The notes beneath the pieces were generated by a model, which saw only the letters and a list, made by a program, of their open reading frames with translations, was not told the origin of the DNA and ran no database searches. Made by a program: the position numbers and the translations under genes. A stretch of 64,000 nt of DNA from Pomacea canaliculata (Eukaryota; Mollusca; Gastropoda; Architaenioglossa; Ampullariidae): NCBI RefSeq assembly GCF_003073045.1, contig NC_037595.1, positions 13,198,074-13,262,073 on the forward strand, read 5' to 3'. This document shows, piece by piece, positions 14,301 to 26,300 of this stretch. Each line of letters opens with the position of its first letter. Position 1 is the stretch's first letter.

Positions 14301-17300
14301 ATTGAAAAGTATTGGTTAGTGTGTATGATTAGTAATGTGAAGCCAGTGGTTTTATAGTTAGCTTTTTGAATTCTGAAGACCTCATTTTACATATGCTCTC
14401 TCATATCCACTTCTATTGTATATCTTAAATAAATAAACAATCTCAACATAGAAAACAAAAATCACTCCTAAACGCGGAAAATATATTTTGACGAAATAGT
14501 GTTAGAGTTTAAGTTGATTTTTTTTCTTTGACTTAATCAGCAGTGATCCTGAAGTGCGACTAGGAGCCTATTACGGAGAAGCTACAGGCCCCATCCTGAT
14601 GGACAACGTGAATTGCATTGGAAACGAAAGCAACTTGGCGGAGTGTTCGTATAAGGATGGCCACAACTGCGACCACAGCGAGGATGTCGTCGTGGACTGC
14701 ATGCCTTCGTTTGGTGATTTAGCCTTTATTTGATAGCTACTTTGACTTTCAGAGTATCTTTGATGAATTTAGTGTCTCATCTACCTTTGCTTTTATAATC
14801 AACTATACTTGAACAGAATAGCTAATATTTACTTTTTGCAATTTAATCAACACTTAGGCTTATTTGAGTACAGAAAAACGCGCTTGTCCAATCGTTAAGC
14901 AAATAAAATCCTTTCAAACGTGAAGCAAAGGTCACTAACGTTCCCTACACCGACAAACAACTGCCATTGGTCGTGTCATTAACGTGGTACACGTTTACTA
15001 AATGTGCTTTCCTATTGGCTGTAACCTGAGCGCCATCTTCGAATGAGTGGGCAATACTAGAGTTTTTAACCCATTTCCTGATGATAATTGAGTCGAGTAG
15101 ACATCGCTAATCATGCACAGTGGATAAAGCAGATATTTTGAATTGCAGGTCAAACAGTGCGCACGGATTTCCGTATCCGTCTGAAGGGAGGAAATTCTTC
15201 TTGGGAAGGCAGACTGGAGGTGGAGAGATCCGGGAGTGGGGAACAGTGTGCGACGATGGGTTCACCAAGGTGGACGCTATTGTCGTCTGTCGGTCTCTTG
15301 GCTTCAACAGGTTGGCAACTAGTTTAGATCTCTTTGTGGCCCATTAGGTAGTAGAATTCTTTGGTTGATATATATATATTACTAGTAATTTAAAGCTAGT
15401 TTATTATCGGATATAAATTAATGTAACGTACTAGTACGTAATGTTAGACAACTAAAAAAATTAATAGGACAGACAAAGAAATCAGAAAATTAGTATTCTA
15501 CTTGCAAAATTTACATTGTATAACGATAGATATATATGAATATATTGTTTTACATCGGATATATCTCGAAGAATATTCGGTGTATTAAACCCACCATGAT
15601 GTTCGTAACCGTTTATTGTTTGACGATAAACTCTTTTTCGATTTTTTGATGTGTTTGCAGCACCTCGCGTGCTTAAATGTCTTTAAGCTTGTTTGCGTAA
15701 CTAATTACTAAGCTTGTTTTATTTCTATTTTTATCGGTGAACTTGGAAATGATATAATTTGTATTTAATGACATTAAGGGAATTCGGTTACCATATAAGT
15801 TATTGCTCCCTTTTTTGATGACCTAATAATAAACCAACTAGTAAGAGATTCAATAAGCAGACAAATGTGTAATGACTTATTGGTGATCTAAGTTACTTAA
15901 GAGTTGTTTTGAAGTTGCTTCCAAGCTTTTAGTGATTTTAGACTCTCTTTCGTAGAGCTGACGAAGTGTTGTGTCAGAATTTAAATGTAGTTTGCAGAAT
16001 TGTTTTCCTTTACAAGGTTGGTGTTATTTCGTGGATGATATTATGAGATAAATAGTTGAACATATGGAAAGAAGAAAATGTCTATACACACGGTTTGGTA
16101 TCGGTGACGAAGCTTTGTATGAGAATTCAAATATAGGTCACGAAGCTGTTCTCTTTGTCAAAACTAGTCTAATTATATGGCGACACTGTGAAATAAAGAT
16201 TAACTATAGTTTTATAAATTGGCACAAAAGGAGATAAAGAAATCAAACATTATTTAAATATACATTTAGCAAAGTTTCTGAGTTTCGACTTTTTGAGGTC
16301 ACTCGAATTTAAAGGCGCACTTTCAGTATCGATACACTCATACAAAACAACGGTCGTCTGTGGTTTTATTATAATCATAATTCTAACAAGGTGTTCACTG
16401 CATTACAATGAGCTCAATTGCTCCTTTGATTTGAGCAGCAGTGATCCTGTAGTGAGATCAGGAGCCTATTACGGAGAAGCTACAGGCCCCATCCTGATGG
16501 ACAACGTGAACTGCATTGGAAACGAAAGCAACTTGGAGGAGTGTTCGTATAGTGATGGCCACAACTGCGACCACAGCGAGGATGTCGTCGTGGACTGCAT
16601 GCCTTCGTTTGGTGATTATCCTTTATTTGATAGCTACTTTGACTTTCAGCGTATCGTGGATGAATTTAGTGTCTCATCTACACTTGATTTCATCATCAAC
16701 TATACTTGACTAGAATGGGCAATATTCAATTTTTGCTTTAATCAACAGGCTTAATTGAATACAGAAAAACGCGCTTGTCGAATCGCTAGACAAATAAAAT
16801 CCTTTCAAACTCGAAACAAAGGTCACTAACGTTCCCTACACCGACAAACAACTGCCAATAGTCATGTCATTAACGTGGGTACCCGTTTACTAAATGTGCT
16901 TTCCTATTGGCTGTAACCTAAACGACATGTGCGAATTAGCTGGCAACTAGAGTTTTGAACTCTTTTCCTGATGATAATTGAGTCGAGTAGATGTCGCTAA
17001 TCATGCACAGTGGATAAAGCAGATATTTTGATTGCAGGTCCAACACCACGCACGGATTTCCGTGTCCGTCTGAAGGGACGACATTCTTGGGAAGGCAGAC
17101 TGGAGGTGGAGATATCCGGCCAGTGGGGAACTGTGTGCGACGATGGTTTCACCAAGGTGGACGCTATTGTCGCCTGTCGGTCTCTTGGCTTCGACAGGTT
17201 TGCAACTTGTTAATAATTATACTCCCTAAAGTCTATACCTAATTGAAAAGTGCATTGTTTAGTGTGTATGATTAGTAATGTGAAGCAAATGGTTTTATAG

Positions 17301-20300
17301 TTAGTAATTTGAAATTTGGAGACGTAATTTTTCATATGCTCACTCTTATCCACTTCTAATGTAAATCTTATATAAATAAACAATCTCAAGATATTTAATA
17401 AATAATCTCTCCTAAACACGGTAAATATATTTTGACGAAATAGTGTTAGAGTGCAAGTTGATTTTTTACGTTGACTTAAGCAGCAGTGATCCTGTAGTGC
17501 GACTAGGAGCCTATTTCGGAGAAGCTACAGGCCCCATCCTGATGGACAACGTGAATTGCATTGGAAACGAAAGCAACCTGGCGGAGTGTTCGTATAAGGA
17601 TGGTCACAACTGCGACCACAGCGAGGATGTCGTCGTGGACTGCATGCCTTCGTTTGGTGATTTAGCCTTTATTTGATAGCTACTTTGACTTCAGCGTATC
17701 TTTGATGAATTTAGTGTCATCTACCTTTGCTTTTATCATCAGCTATGCTTGAACAGAATAGCTATTATTTACTTTTTGCATTAATCAACAGGCTTATTTG
17801 AGTACAGAAAAACGCGCTTGTCCAATCGTTAAGGAAATAAAATCCTTTCAAACGTGAAGCAAAGGTCACTAACGTTCCCTACACCGACAAACAACTGCCA
17901 TTGGTCGTGTCATTAACGATGGTACATGTTTACTAAATGTTCTTTCCTATTGGCTGTAACCTGAACGCCATCTTCGAATGAGTGGGCAATACTAGAGTTT
18001 TTAACCCATTTCCTGATGATAATTGAGTCGAGTAGACATCGCTAATCATGCACAGTGGATAAAGCAGATATTTTAAATGCAGGTCAAACAGTGCGCACGG
18101 ATTTCCGTGTTCGTCTAAATGGAGGAAATTCTTCTTGGGAAGGCAGACTGGAGGTAGGAGATCCGGCCAGTGGGGAACTGTGTGCGACGATGGGTTCACC
18201 AAGGTGGACGCTATTGTCGTCTGTCGGTCTCTTGGCTTCAACAGGTTGGCAACTAGTTTAGATCCCTTTGCGGCTCAATAGGTAGTAGAATTCTTTGGTT
18301 GATTTATATATAGATATATTTATATTACTAGTAATTTAAAGCTAATCCTTCTATCGGATAAATAAATTAATGTAACGTACTAGTACGTAATGTTAGACAA
18401 CTATAAAAATTAACAGGAAAGAAAAAGAAATCAGAAAATTAGTATTTTACTTGCAAAATTTACATTGTATAAAGATAGATATATTTGAATATATTGTTTT
18501 ACATCGGATAGAACTCGACGAGTATTCGGTGCATTAAACCCACCATGATGTTTGTAACCATTTATTGTTTGACGATAAACTCTTTTTCGATTTTTTTTGA
18601 TGTGTTTGCAGCACCTCGCGTGCTTAAATGTCTTTACGCTTGTTTGCGTAACTAATTACTAAGCTTGTTTTATTTCTATTTTTTATCGTTAAACTTGGAA
18701 ATGATATAATTTGTATTTAATGACATTAAGGGAATTCAGTTACCATATAAATTATTGCTCACTTTTTTGATGACCTAATAATAAACCAACTAGTAAGAGA
18801 TTCAATAAGCAGACAAATGTGTAATGACTTATTGGTGATCTAAGTTGCTTAAGAGTTGTTTTTAAGTTGCTTCCAAGCTTTTAGTGATTTTAGACTCTCT
18901 TTCGTAGAGCTGACGAAGCATTGTGTCAGAATTTAAATGTAGTTTGCAGAATTGTTTTCCTTTACAAGGTTGGTGTTATTTCGTGGATGATATTATGAGA
19001 TAAATAGTTGAACATATGGAAAGAAGAAAATGTCTTTACACACGGTTTGGTATCGGTGACGAAACTTTGTATGAGAATTCAAATATAGGTCGCGATGCTG
19101 TTCTCTTTGTCAAGACCAGTCTAATTACATGGAGATAGTGTGAAATAAAGATTAGCTATAGTTTTATAAATTGGCGCATAAGGAGATACAGAATTCAGAC
19201 ATTATTTCAATATACATTTAGAGAAGTTTCTGCCTTATGACTTTAAACGACGTCCCTTGAATTTAAAGGCACACTTTCAGTATCGATACATTCATATAAA
19301 CACAACGGTCGTGTGTGGTTTTATTATAATCATAACTCTAACAATGTTCACTGCATTACAATGAGCTCGATTGCTCCTTTGATTTGAGCAGCTGTGATCC
19401 TGTAGTGAGATCAGGAGCCTATTACGGAGAAGCTACAGGCCCCATCCTGATGGACAACGTGAACTGCATTGGAAACGAAAGCAACCTGGAGGAGTGTTCG
19501 TATAGGGATGGCCACAACTGCGACCACAGCGAGGATGTCGTCGTGGACTGCATGCCTTCGTTTGGTGATTTAGCCTTTATTTGATAGCTGCTTTGACTTT
19601 CAGCGTATCGTTGATGAATTTGGTGTCTCATGTTTACTTGTTTTTATCATCAACTATGCTTGAACAGAATAGCTATTATTTACTTTTTGCTTTAATCAAC
19701 AGCCTTATTTGAGTATAGAAAAACGCGCTTGTCCAATCGTTAAGCAAATAAAATCCTTTCAAACGTGAAGCGAAGGTCACTAACGTTCCATCCACCGACA
19801 AACAACTGCCATTGGTCGTGTCATTAACGTGGGTGCACGTTTACTAACTCTGCTTTCCTATTGGCTGTCACCTGAACGCCATCTTCGAAAGAGTGGGCAA
19901 TACTAGAGTTTTGGACTCTTTTACTTCCTGATGATAATTGTGGCGAGTAGACATCGCTAATCATGCACAGTGGATAAAGCAGATAGTTTTGAATGCAGGT
20001 CAAACAGCACGCTCGTGTTCCCGTGTCCGTTTGCAAGGAGGAAATTCTTCTTATGAAGGCAGACTGGAGGTGGAGATATCCGGCCAGTGGGGAACTGTGT
20101 GCGACGATGGTTTCACTAAGGTGGACGCTATTGTCGCCTGTCGGTCTCTCGCTTCAGCAGGTTGGCAACTAGTTTAGATCCCTTTGCGGCTCAATAGGTA
20201 ATAGAATTCTTTGGTTTTATTATAATCATAACTCTAACGGTACTCACTGCATTACTATGTGCTCAGTTGCTCCTTTGATTTGAGAGCCGGTCTAGTGGCG

Positions 20301-20657
20301 TAAAGGTTTGCGCCTGTCACCAATACACTGAAGGTTGGCTGTCCTGGGTTCAGCTCTCGTCTCGGGCAAGCTGTTCTTTCTCTGCAAGTGACATGTGTTT
20401 ACTGGGCTGGCTGCCTTGCCGTGATATAGCCTTAGTTGCTGGTTCGGCGTAAAACACCAATTCCCCCCTCCTTTGATTTGAGCAGCAGTGATCCTGTAGT
20501 GCGACCAGAGTCTATTACGGAGAAGTTACACTCCCCATCCTGATGGACAACGTGAATTGCATTGGAAACGAAAGCAACCTGCAGGAGTGTTCGTATAAGG
20601 ATGGCCACAACTGCGACCACGGCGAGGACGTCGGCCTGAAGTGCTTTCCTTTTACAC
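8369..20657 (+). CDS. Secreted multi-SRCR (group A) protein, seven tandem domains
   Basis: Exon 1 (8369-8437) encodes a 23-residue signal peptide (MAGSLL... TAVHA) and ends in phase 0. It joins exon 11319-11463, which opens with EFDVRLVGG. Fourteen further exons form seven SRCR domains, each split over two exons, as is usual for group A SRCR. Domains run 11319-11463/11762-11946, 12614-12767/13307-13494, 14110-14260/14541-14713, 15149-15310/16439-16611, 17038-17197/17484-17656, 18083-18244/19392-19564 and 19999-20160/20486-20657. SRCR domains bind ligands in scavenger and pattern-recognition proteins. I found no transmembrane exon, so the product is probably secreted, but the 3' end is uncertain. 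Domains 1, 4, 6 and 7 carry one-base losses. They may be consensus errors, or the gene may be partly decayed. Confidence 0.8.
8473..8518. repeat. (GAT)n microsatellite in SRCR intron 1
   Basis: GAT run passing into a GATAT-rich stretch, just downstream of the signal-peptide exon donor. Confidence 0.9.
8924..8993. repeat. CA and CAAA compound microsatellite
   Basis: CA run, A-rich stretch, (CAAA)n, then CA again, inside SRCR intron 1. Confidence 0.9.
9353..9787 (+). repeat. Short degenerate direct repeats in SRCR intron 1
   Basis: A block containing AAGATGGAGGATG recurs at 9353-9394 and 9422-9464. A second block, CTCAT(T/C)AGCAGACGACAGCG, occurs near 9411-9430 and again near 9768-9787. The copies suggest small-scale local duplication. 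No coding potential is apparent. Confidence 0.6.
11319..11946 (+). other. SRCR domain 1 (exons 2 and 3)
   Basis: The first half reads [23 protein letters not shown], then after a shift [19 protein letters not shown]. The second half reads [16 protein letters not shown] and ends [13 protein letters not shown]. All six group A cysteines are present. The shift lies at the WGTV-CDD junction, where a T is missing from an expected TT(T)GC. The exon is 145 bases instead of 146, and the next exon keeps correct phase only if the base is restored. A consensus error is the simplest reading. Confidence 0.85.
12614..13494 (+). other. SRCR domain 2 (exons 4 and 5)
   Basis: Open and phase-correct. The first half has [20 protein letters not shown] and [20 protein letters not shown]; the second has [18 protein letters not shown] and ends in DASLDC followed by a short Pro/Ser linker. 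This is the most divergent domain of the array. The usual HNCDH cysteine is replaced (HDHS) and an extra cysteine appears in CDEC, so six cysteines remain but one has moved. Confidence 0.85.
14110..14713 (+). other. SRCR domain 3 (cassette type A)
   Basis: Open. The first exon gives [20 protein letters not shown] and [19 protein letters not shown]; the second gives [18 protein letters not shown] and [13 protein letters not shown] with MPSF linker. Six cysteines. The donor of the first exon (CAG/GTTGGC) departs from the GTRAGT consensus but is shared by all cassette copies except domain 5, which has GTTTGC. If the intron after the second exon is retained, translation ends at once with GDLAFI and a stop. 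Confidence 0.85.
15149..16611 (+). other. SRCR domain 4 (cassette type B, frameshifted)
   Basis: The first exon (15149-15310) matches domain 3 closely but has GGNSS in place of GRHS. It is one base short around the [10 protein letters not shown] segment, so [13 protein letters not shown] is in another frame. The second exon (16439-16611) is open. The intron between them is about 1.1 kb and recurs almost unchanged in domain 6. Confidence 0.8.
17038..17656 (+). other. SRCR domain 5 (cassette type A)
   Basis: Open in both exons, nearly identical to domain 3, and joined to domain 4 in frame through MPSFG then [11 protein letters not shown]. The short intron (17198-17483) matches that of domain 3. 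This copy together with domain 3 supports the type A cassette being functional. Confidence 0.85.
18083..19564 (+). other. SRCR domain 6 (cassette type B, frameshifted)
   Basis: The first exon (18083-18244) is a near copy of that of domain 4. It is also one base short in the LEVE segment, but the change differs from that in domain 4, so the two losses arose separately. The second exon (19392-19564) is open, with [13 protein letters not shown] replacing SSDP. Confidence 0.8.
20270..20284 (+). repeat. Left target-site duplication of the SINE
   Basis: CTCCTTTGATTTGAG, identical to 20468-20482. The same sequence stands before the acceptor in the uninterrupted cassette copies at about 16424-16436 and 19375-19388, which confirms the empty site. 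Confidence 0.9.
20285..20467 (+). mobile_element. tRNA-derived SINE, complete with target duplications
   Basis: About 183 bp. A TGGCGTAAAGG box A-like block lies near the start and GGGTTCAGCTCTC resembles box B. The 3' part ends GGTTCGGCGTAAAACACC and a short C-run. Exact 15-bp target duplications, CTCCTTTGATTTGAG, flank it at 20270-20284 and 20468-20482. A relative lies at 26465-26592 on the other strand. It inserted into the acceptor region of the last SRCR exon. Because the duplicated target includes the pyrimidine stretch, the acceptor survives next to the right copy. Confidence 0.85.
20468..20482 (+). repeat. Right target-site duplication of the SINE
   Basis: Second copy of the 15-bp target, directly followed by the CAG acceptor of SRCR exon 20486. 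Confidence 0.9.
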
Positions 20658-21641
20658 GTGCGTAGAGATGTTTTGTTGCTTTATCCTTTATTTTGTAGCT
20701 AGTTTTAAGTATTCTTTTTTCATGAAAGCAAACGTTGGTTTAATCGAGTCTTTATTTTTTTTACTGAACTGGCCAATTGAAGTTACTTTTACTATATTAC
20801 ATTTACTGCACTTCATTAGACTGCTCCTTTACGACTGGTAGAAAAGAAAAAAAAACCTAGAAGGAAGCAATTTATGGATGTGTTTCAAAGAGAGTTGAAT
20901 ACTCAAGCCTAGAAACTATTGTTACCCTCTGCCAAGACTTTTTCGCAAGCGTCTTTCTCATAGTAGTCCTATGCTTACATTTAAATGGTACAAGCAATTC
21001 CTACAGTCAAACAGTAAATGAATAAACTAGAATACACTCACGAAGACAGTATAGATAACAATACAGTATCACCACCTATAAAAAAGTAAATCACTAGTTA
21101 TCAAACGGTATCCCGACACGTGAATGTTAATTTATCAATGGGTTAGCATTTGTGGCAAAGATGGCTTGGTGTACAGCAGCAGTATCCAATATCCACCAGG
21201 TTTTGACACCACTTCTTTGTGAGGAGACGTAATATCTCTCATTTATTGCACCATGGTTGTTTTTTTCTTTTTGCTTGGTGGTGGGATGGGTTAAGGGGAT
21301 GACAACGACTTCCCTCTCTTCTCTTTATAATTACGGAAGGGAATGATTGATTGATTGATAGCTCAGCACAGACAATTATTTAACCAGTCTGAGCTGGTGG
21401 TTCGAAAATAATGGACGTTAATTCTTTTTATTAAGACTGACATGGAACTATATGGTCAATGAACGATTTGAAATCCTGTTTTTCAGGTGACTAGTGAGAC
21501 ACCAGTGGGAAGACACGCTTCATTCAATTCACCCGTTCAGTTTACCGAAGATACAAATTCAAGTACTCCGTATATTAAAACATTAAATCAGCAAAACAAA
21601 TCTCAGGCTATCAGCAATAAGATTTTGATTTTGAATTCATA

Positions 21642-21647
21642 AATAAA
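21642..21647 (+). promoter_or_regulatory. Possible polyadenylation signal of the SRCR gene
   Basis: AATAAA about 1 kb downstream of the last SRCR exon on the same strand. No other support. Confidence 0.25.
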
Positions 21648-21943
21648 GAATTTAACAAAACTCCACTTTTATCTTTTTCATTTAAGGCCATTGGGTTCTA
21701 AAGAGGTCCTGCAAATTCTTCTGAGCTAAAAAGAAAACAAAATATTTCAAAATGCTCTTTTTTGAGGTTATAGAAAGCACACATTTTATCTTTATCTTTT
21801 GAACCATATTTGACAGCAAATTTTATAAGAATTTTAGTTTTAGTTGTCATGGTGATAAGCACCAGCTCTCTCCGTCTGCCTCTTAATTTAAATCAGCACC
21901 TTGCTTTTTTTTAACGTTACTTACATATGGATATTTGTGACAG

Positions 21944-22173
21944 GAGCAGCTTACCATGGAAATTAATGGAAAGGACTTGTAATTAAAACTTCATGCCTTA
22001 AATAATTAAAACAACCGAGTGGAGGTATACGTGGATGGACGGTGGAAGTGGACAAATTTTTCTGGATGAGGTCAGGTGCAAAGAAACAGAGACTTACCTA
22101 CACCGGTGTTGACACAGGCATCAGATTGCAAAACTGCGCCCAATTCCAGGACGTGGGCGTGGAATGTCAAGCA
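21944..22173 (+). pseudogene. Relic SRCR domain
   Basis: GAAYHGN at 21944 recalls the start of a second SRCR exon (GAYYGE). About 80 bases on, NNRVEVYVDGRWK is a first-half signature, followed directly by GQIFLDEVRC, which belongs to the second half. The end reads DVGVECQA before a GT donor-like site. The internal join, a stop and frame changes mark it as a dead remnant of the same array. Confidence 0.7.
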
Positions 22174-23364
22174 GGTTTGTAGAAAAAACCCCAGTGAGGT
22201 TATCTGGAGAATCGGTCTATAGTTGAGAATATTTATTTTAAAGACTTGAATTTCCATACCTTAAAAGGAAGAGGTGGATCGGGCTTAGCTCACACTTGAC
22301 AAGAAGCATCTGAGGTACGCCCAGCGATCAGATAAAAGCTTGTCATCATGATAGGTTTTCCAAACACATTTCTCGACTGATTTAGAGCATGGTTTTTCAA
22401 TCAAAACTTATTTTCAACGCCATTTCTTTGCAAAATTATGCATACATACATATACGCGAGCAGCTTTGCCTCTTGTACAAAATGAAAGCACTAAGATGAA
22501 ATGATAGTTTAAATTTTCCTTTACTTACTGTTAATAGGTTGTAGACGATCTCTATGAGAGAATGAGAAGTTAAATAGCTGTTACAAATTAAAGATCATAT
22601 ATGATTTTGTTATATTTTCGTAGACACGTGTTGCTGTGACAAGACATTTTACTTTCGATAACGAGTTAATTGACAGTACGAGGTAATTACCCCACATAAA
22701 AAGAAAATGAAAAGGAAATGCAAGAACTCTAACTAAAACCAGACAGAGATAAGTAACAAGAAGACACTTCTATGTAGAAAAGGAGTAAACCAAACCAAGC
22801 ATACTGCTGACCACATACATTGTTACAGAAAGACTCTGATATTAAAAAAAAACAAAACTGACTTTGAAAACTTAGATCACATTTCTCAAGAAAATTCGTA
22901 AAAAGAATAAAGCTGTAGTTACATTACAGAATCAGTGCTTCAGATTAAACATCCCCTTAAGAGATTATTTTGTGAATACAGTATGAATGACAAAATATAA
23001 CGAATAAAAAACCAACTGCTGCTACTTTTGTCACCGCTACTAGCGCATGATTGCCACTGTCGTGAAAACCGACATTTGAAAGAGAGAGATGCACCAAAGA
23101 ATGCATTAAGTTGGGTGCATTCTGGCAAATTTGAAAATAATCAAATTATACATATGAAATTTTTCTCTGATTTTGAAATTAGAATTCTGACAACGGTGCA
23201 GATCACTGTCCACAGTTCATCACGGACCGCGATCATTACTGCACATAATGCGAGTTAATTTGCGCTTGCCTCTAGTATAATTAATGTACAGACTAGTACA
23301 GTTTCATCTGGTGATGGCTATGGTTTTCTTACATAAAAGAAACGAATGATAAATTCACTGCAAA
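22174..23364. other. Intergenic stretch, nothing recognised
   Basis: AT-rich sequence between the relic SRCR and the end of the channel gene. Part near 23364 must be 3' untranslated sequence of the minus-strand channel; no clear AATAAA on that strand was found close by. Confidence 0.5.
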
Positions 23365-26300
23365 TCAAGTCTGAATGCATGCGACTTTGACTTCATGGGG
23401 CCTGGCACTCTCTCGCTTGAGGTCGATCTTCCTGGCAAAGAGGCGGCATAGGTCCAGGAGCAGGACACAACCTCCACAGCTGTCATGATGGAGAAGCCGA
23501 TCCACAAGCCAAAGTTTCCGCCAAGATCACCCAGAACTTTTGACCACTATAGAGGGCAGACAGAGGAAATAAAACACATGGACAGTTGTCTCAGGGCGAT
23601 GAGCAAACCTTCATCGTCTTTAAGCTTTCAATTAGTCGAGTCTACATTCCTTTCATGAAAGTTAATAAAACAATTTCCTAATTGTAGTAAGACCAACGTA
23701 CAAAATACTTCTTTTGCAACTGACAACAGTGAGGTGGCGATTCTAAAGGATGAGGGATAACTTACATCATATGCAGGAAATGTTTCCACTCGTTGGCTGC
23801 AGAGGGTTTTGAAGTAAACATTCACATGAGCAACGTTTCTCCTGAAAACAAACAGTAGTCTGACAGTGGTCCTTACAAGGCTTAGACAAACCACACTAAT
23901 ATTACTACGACTTCTACAACTTGTAATAATATTACTGCAACCTCTACAAGTTGTAATAATATCACATTATTCGTTCGTTTACAACTACTGCGACTACGAC
24001 AACTAAAACTATTAGTTCTTCACCAACAACTCTTTTACTAATTCCTGTTCTACTCACTATTACTTCGGGAGGAGTTACTAGTTAGTGTTTCTTTGTTGTT
24101 TCTGGTTTTCTTTAAATATTTCGCAGTGAGAAAAACTGCGTGCTCGGCTTACCTGAGATAATCCTTTTGTTCTTGTTCGGAGGAAGGGTGAGTTTCGTTA
24201 CCATTTCTCTGCAAGAAGTCTTGAAGTTGGTGAACTTCGAACGGCAATGCTTTGCTTGATGGCCATACACCCATCGACAGTTCGTTGCTGTATATAGTTT
24301 GGCTGCAGACGACATTAAAGTCTAAGCATCGTTTTGTTATCCAAACCCAGTAATGAGGGGTTAATCTTCGCAAGGCACGCTGATGTACTTTAGATAGCAG
24401 AAAATAGTATTAAATATTCATCTAGACTAGGTTCAAATATTGCAAGTCAGTAATCTCGTAGACAAATTCTCTCTATATATATATTAATTTTATTAATTTG
24501 CTAATTATGCAATTCCTATCTGACAGCGCGTAATAAAGTCGCCTGATAGCTTATGTCTAACAGCTTATAGCTCGCTAACGAAAACTTTCATTTATATGTC
24601 AAATTGTGACCTGCATGGTTGACGACAGAGGACCTTGCATCCCAAACGTCCGCGAAAGTAATCACGGGATACTACGTCGAAACAGCGCTCTACAAAGCAG
24701 CAATTACAACATGTGGTGTAGTGAAGAAAACTGTCCTTTATAAGGATAACATAACAAATAATGTGTACAAAAAATATATTATATATCATGCATGCATTCT
24801 GCCGAACTAGTGTTAACAGCACATGATAAATACATAAACACAATATCTATTGTCTATACTCACAAACATCCGTCCAGCACACACTTGTGACAAGGCAAGG
24901 CGAAGGGAGGTATTCCTAACATGGTTAATGCGGTTAAGTCTGCAATAAATATTGTTTAACATCGATTTCAGGAATTTTTTATTGAGATTTTAGACAACGA
25001 TAACAAATTAGAATTTGAGAAAATACGTTTATTTAGATGGTTGTGAACATTTAAGTGTATTACAGAGGTTTGAAGTGTGCAGTGAATACTGGTTTAAAAT
25101 GTAACAGGTTAATTACAGTGTTCGTCTTGAGTGCTTCATTCTTCGTTCTTCTCTGTCTTTATCTGTGATCATTCCACAGACTAATCACATGCGCAAACGC
25201 ATGGTTTATATTCTTACTGATCCGGTAAATGTCATCTAACTGATATATGTAGACAAAAATACAATTGCTGTTAACGCATAAAAGGTTATATGTGAAATAT
25301 CATTAGCAGTCGGCGACTATTTTTCGTTGCGTATTAAACTTACAAGTGTAAAGTTGTGTTTGTAACTTACTTTGCTCAATATCAGAACTGTTACAAGTTG
25401 TCATGATGCTGCCGTCTGGGTTATGAGAACACGGGTACTCGCTGTTGCAGCAACCGCACCTCTCGGCCAAACTGTTCTGGTAACAAGTCCTGTAACATGC
25501 CTGTTGACAAACTTCACTTAAACACAGTCTGAATGGTGTGTAGTACAGATGCTCACACAATGCAGCCACAAAAATAGAGAACTGCCTTATGTGTCTTGTT
25601 GAAATAACGACAGAGAGGTAAGAAGATAAAGGGTTAGAACGAAAGACACTGGTCACACCCAGTTACATGCGATAGATCGTCAGAAAAAGAAAATAAAAAT
25701 GACCTACCTTCTCAGTGTATCCCACATTGTACAGCTTCGCATACATATTCAACTCTGTATCCTCGTTTTCGTCAAATGTTTGGCAACACCCATACGGTTT
25801 GGGGTTCTCTTTATTTCCACCTGAGGAATATTTTAAAGTAGGTGACAGTCTCGTTGTCTCGGAATCAAGGTAAAAAAATTGTTTGTCTCCCTCGCTGCCC
25901 AGCAACCAAATGGGTACAGGACTTCGGTCACATTTTTTATTAGTAAGTAGGATTCTACTTTCTCAATCTTTCATTTGTGTACTCTTACCTTGCTCAGAGC
26001 AATATGAGTGGAAAATCCAGGGGCAACGACAACGCCTTCATCGTCAGGAAACGGCATCTCCTGAGGCGAATGCACAACTACCTTGAAACCAGTCGTCATC
26101 GACATACGCAGGTACTCGTCTTCTTCAACGTGCAGCTTCAGCTCAAGTCCTCACACAAGAAAAATAAATTGTGAGTCCAAAGCTTTTGAGTGAGAGCTGA
26201 TTAAGTAAAATCATCATCGTCATCGTCGTCGTCAATGATGATTTGTGATGATACACGAGAGGCTATAAAGATTAAGTACCAAAGATCGTCTTTATGAAGC

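Larger units (their letters stand above)
14110..20220 (+). repeat. Tandem array of a 2.95-kb two-SRCR cassette
   Basis: Matching exons recur at offsets of 2928 (14110 to 17038), 2943 (14541 to 17484), 2934 (15149 to 18083), 2953 (16439 to 19392) and 2961 (17038 to 19999, a more distant type A/B pair). Introns are conserved as well as exons, roughly 95 percent by eye, so the duplication is recent. The order is A, B, A, B and a shortened B. Confidence 0.9.
19999..20657 (+). other. SRCR domain 7 (type B, shortened intron, frameshifted)
   Basis: The first exon (19999-20160) lacks one base near its end, in the CRSLGFS segment. The second (20486-20657) lacks one base near GAYYG and ends [13 protein letters not shown] then FPFT. 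The intron keeps only the two ends of the 1.1 kb type B intron, joined after an internal deletion, and holds a SINE. Without splicing at 20657 the frame stops three codons later (RA, then TAG). Confidence 0.75.
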
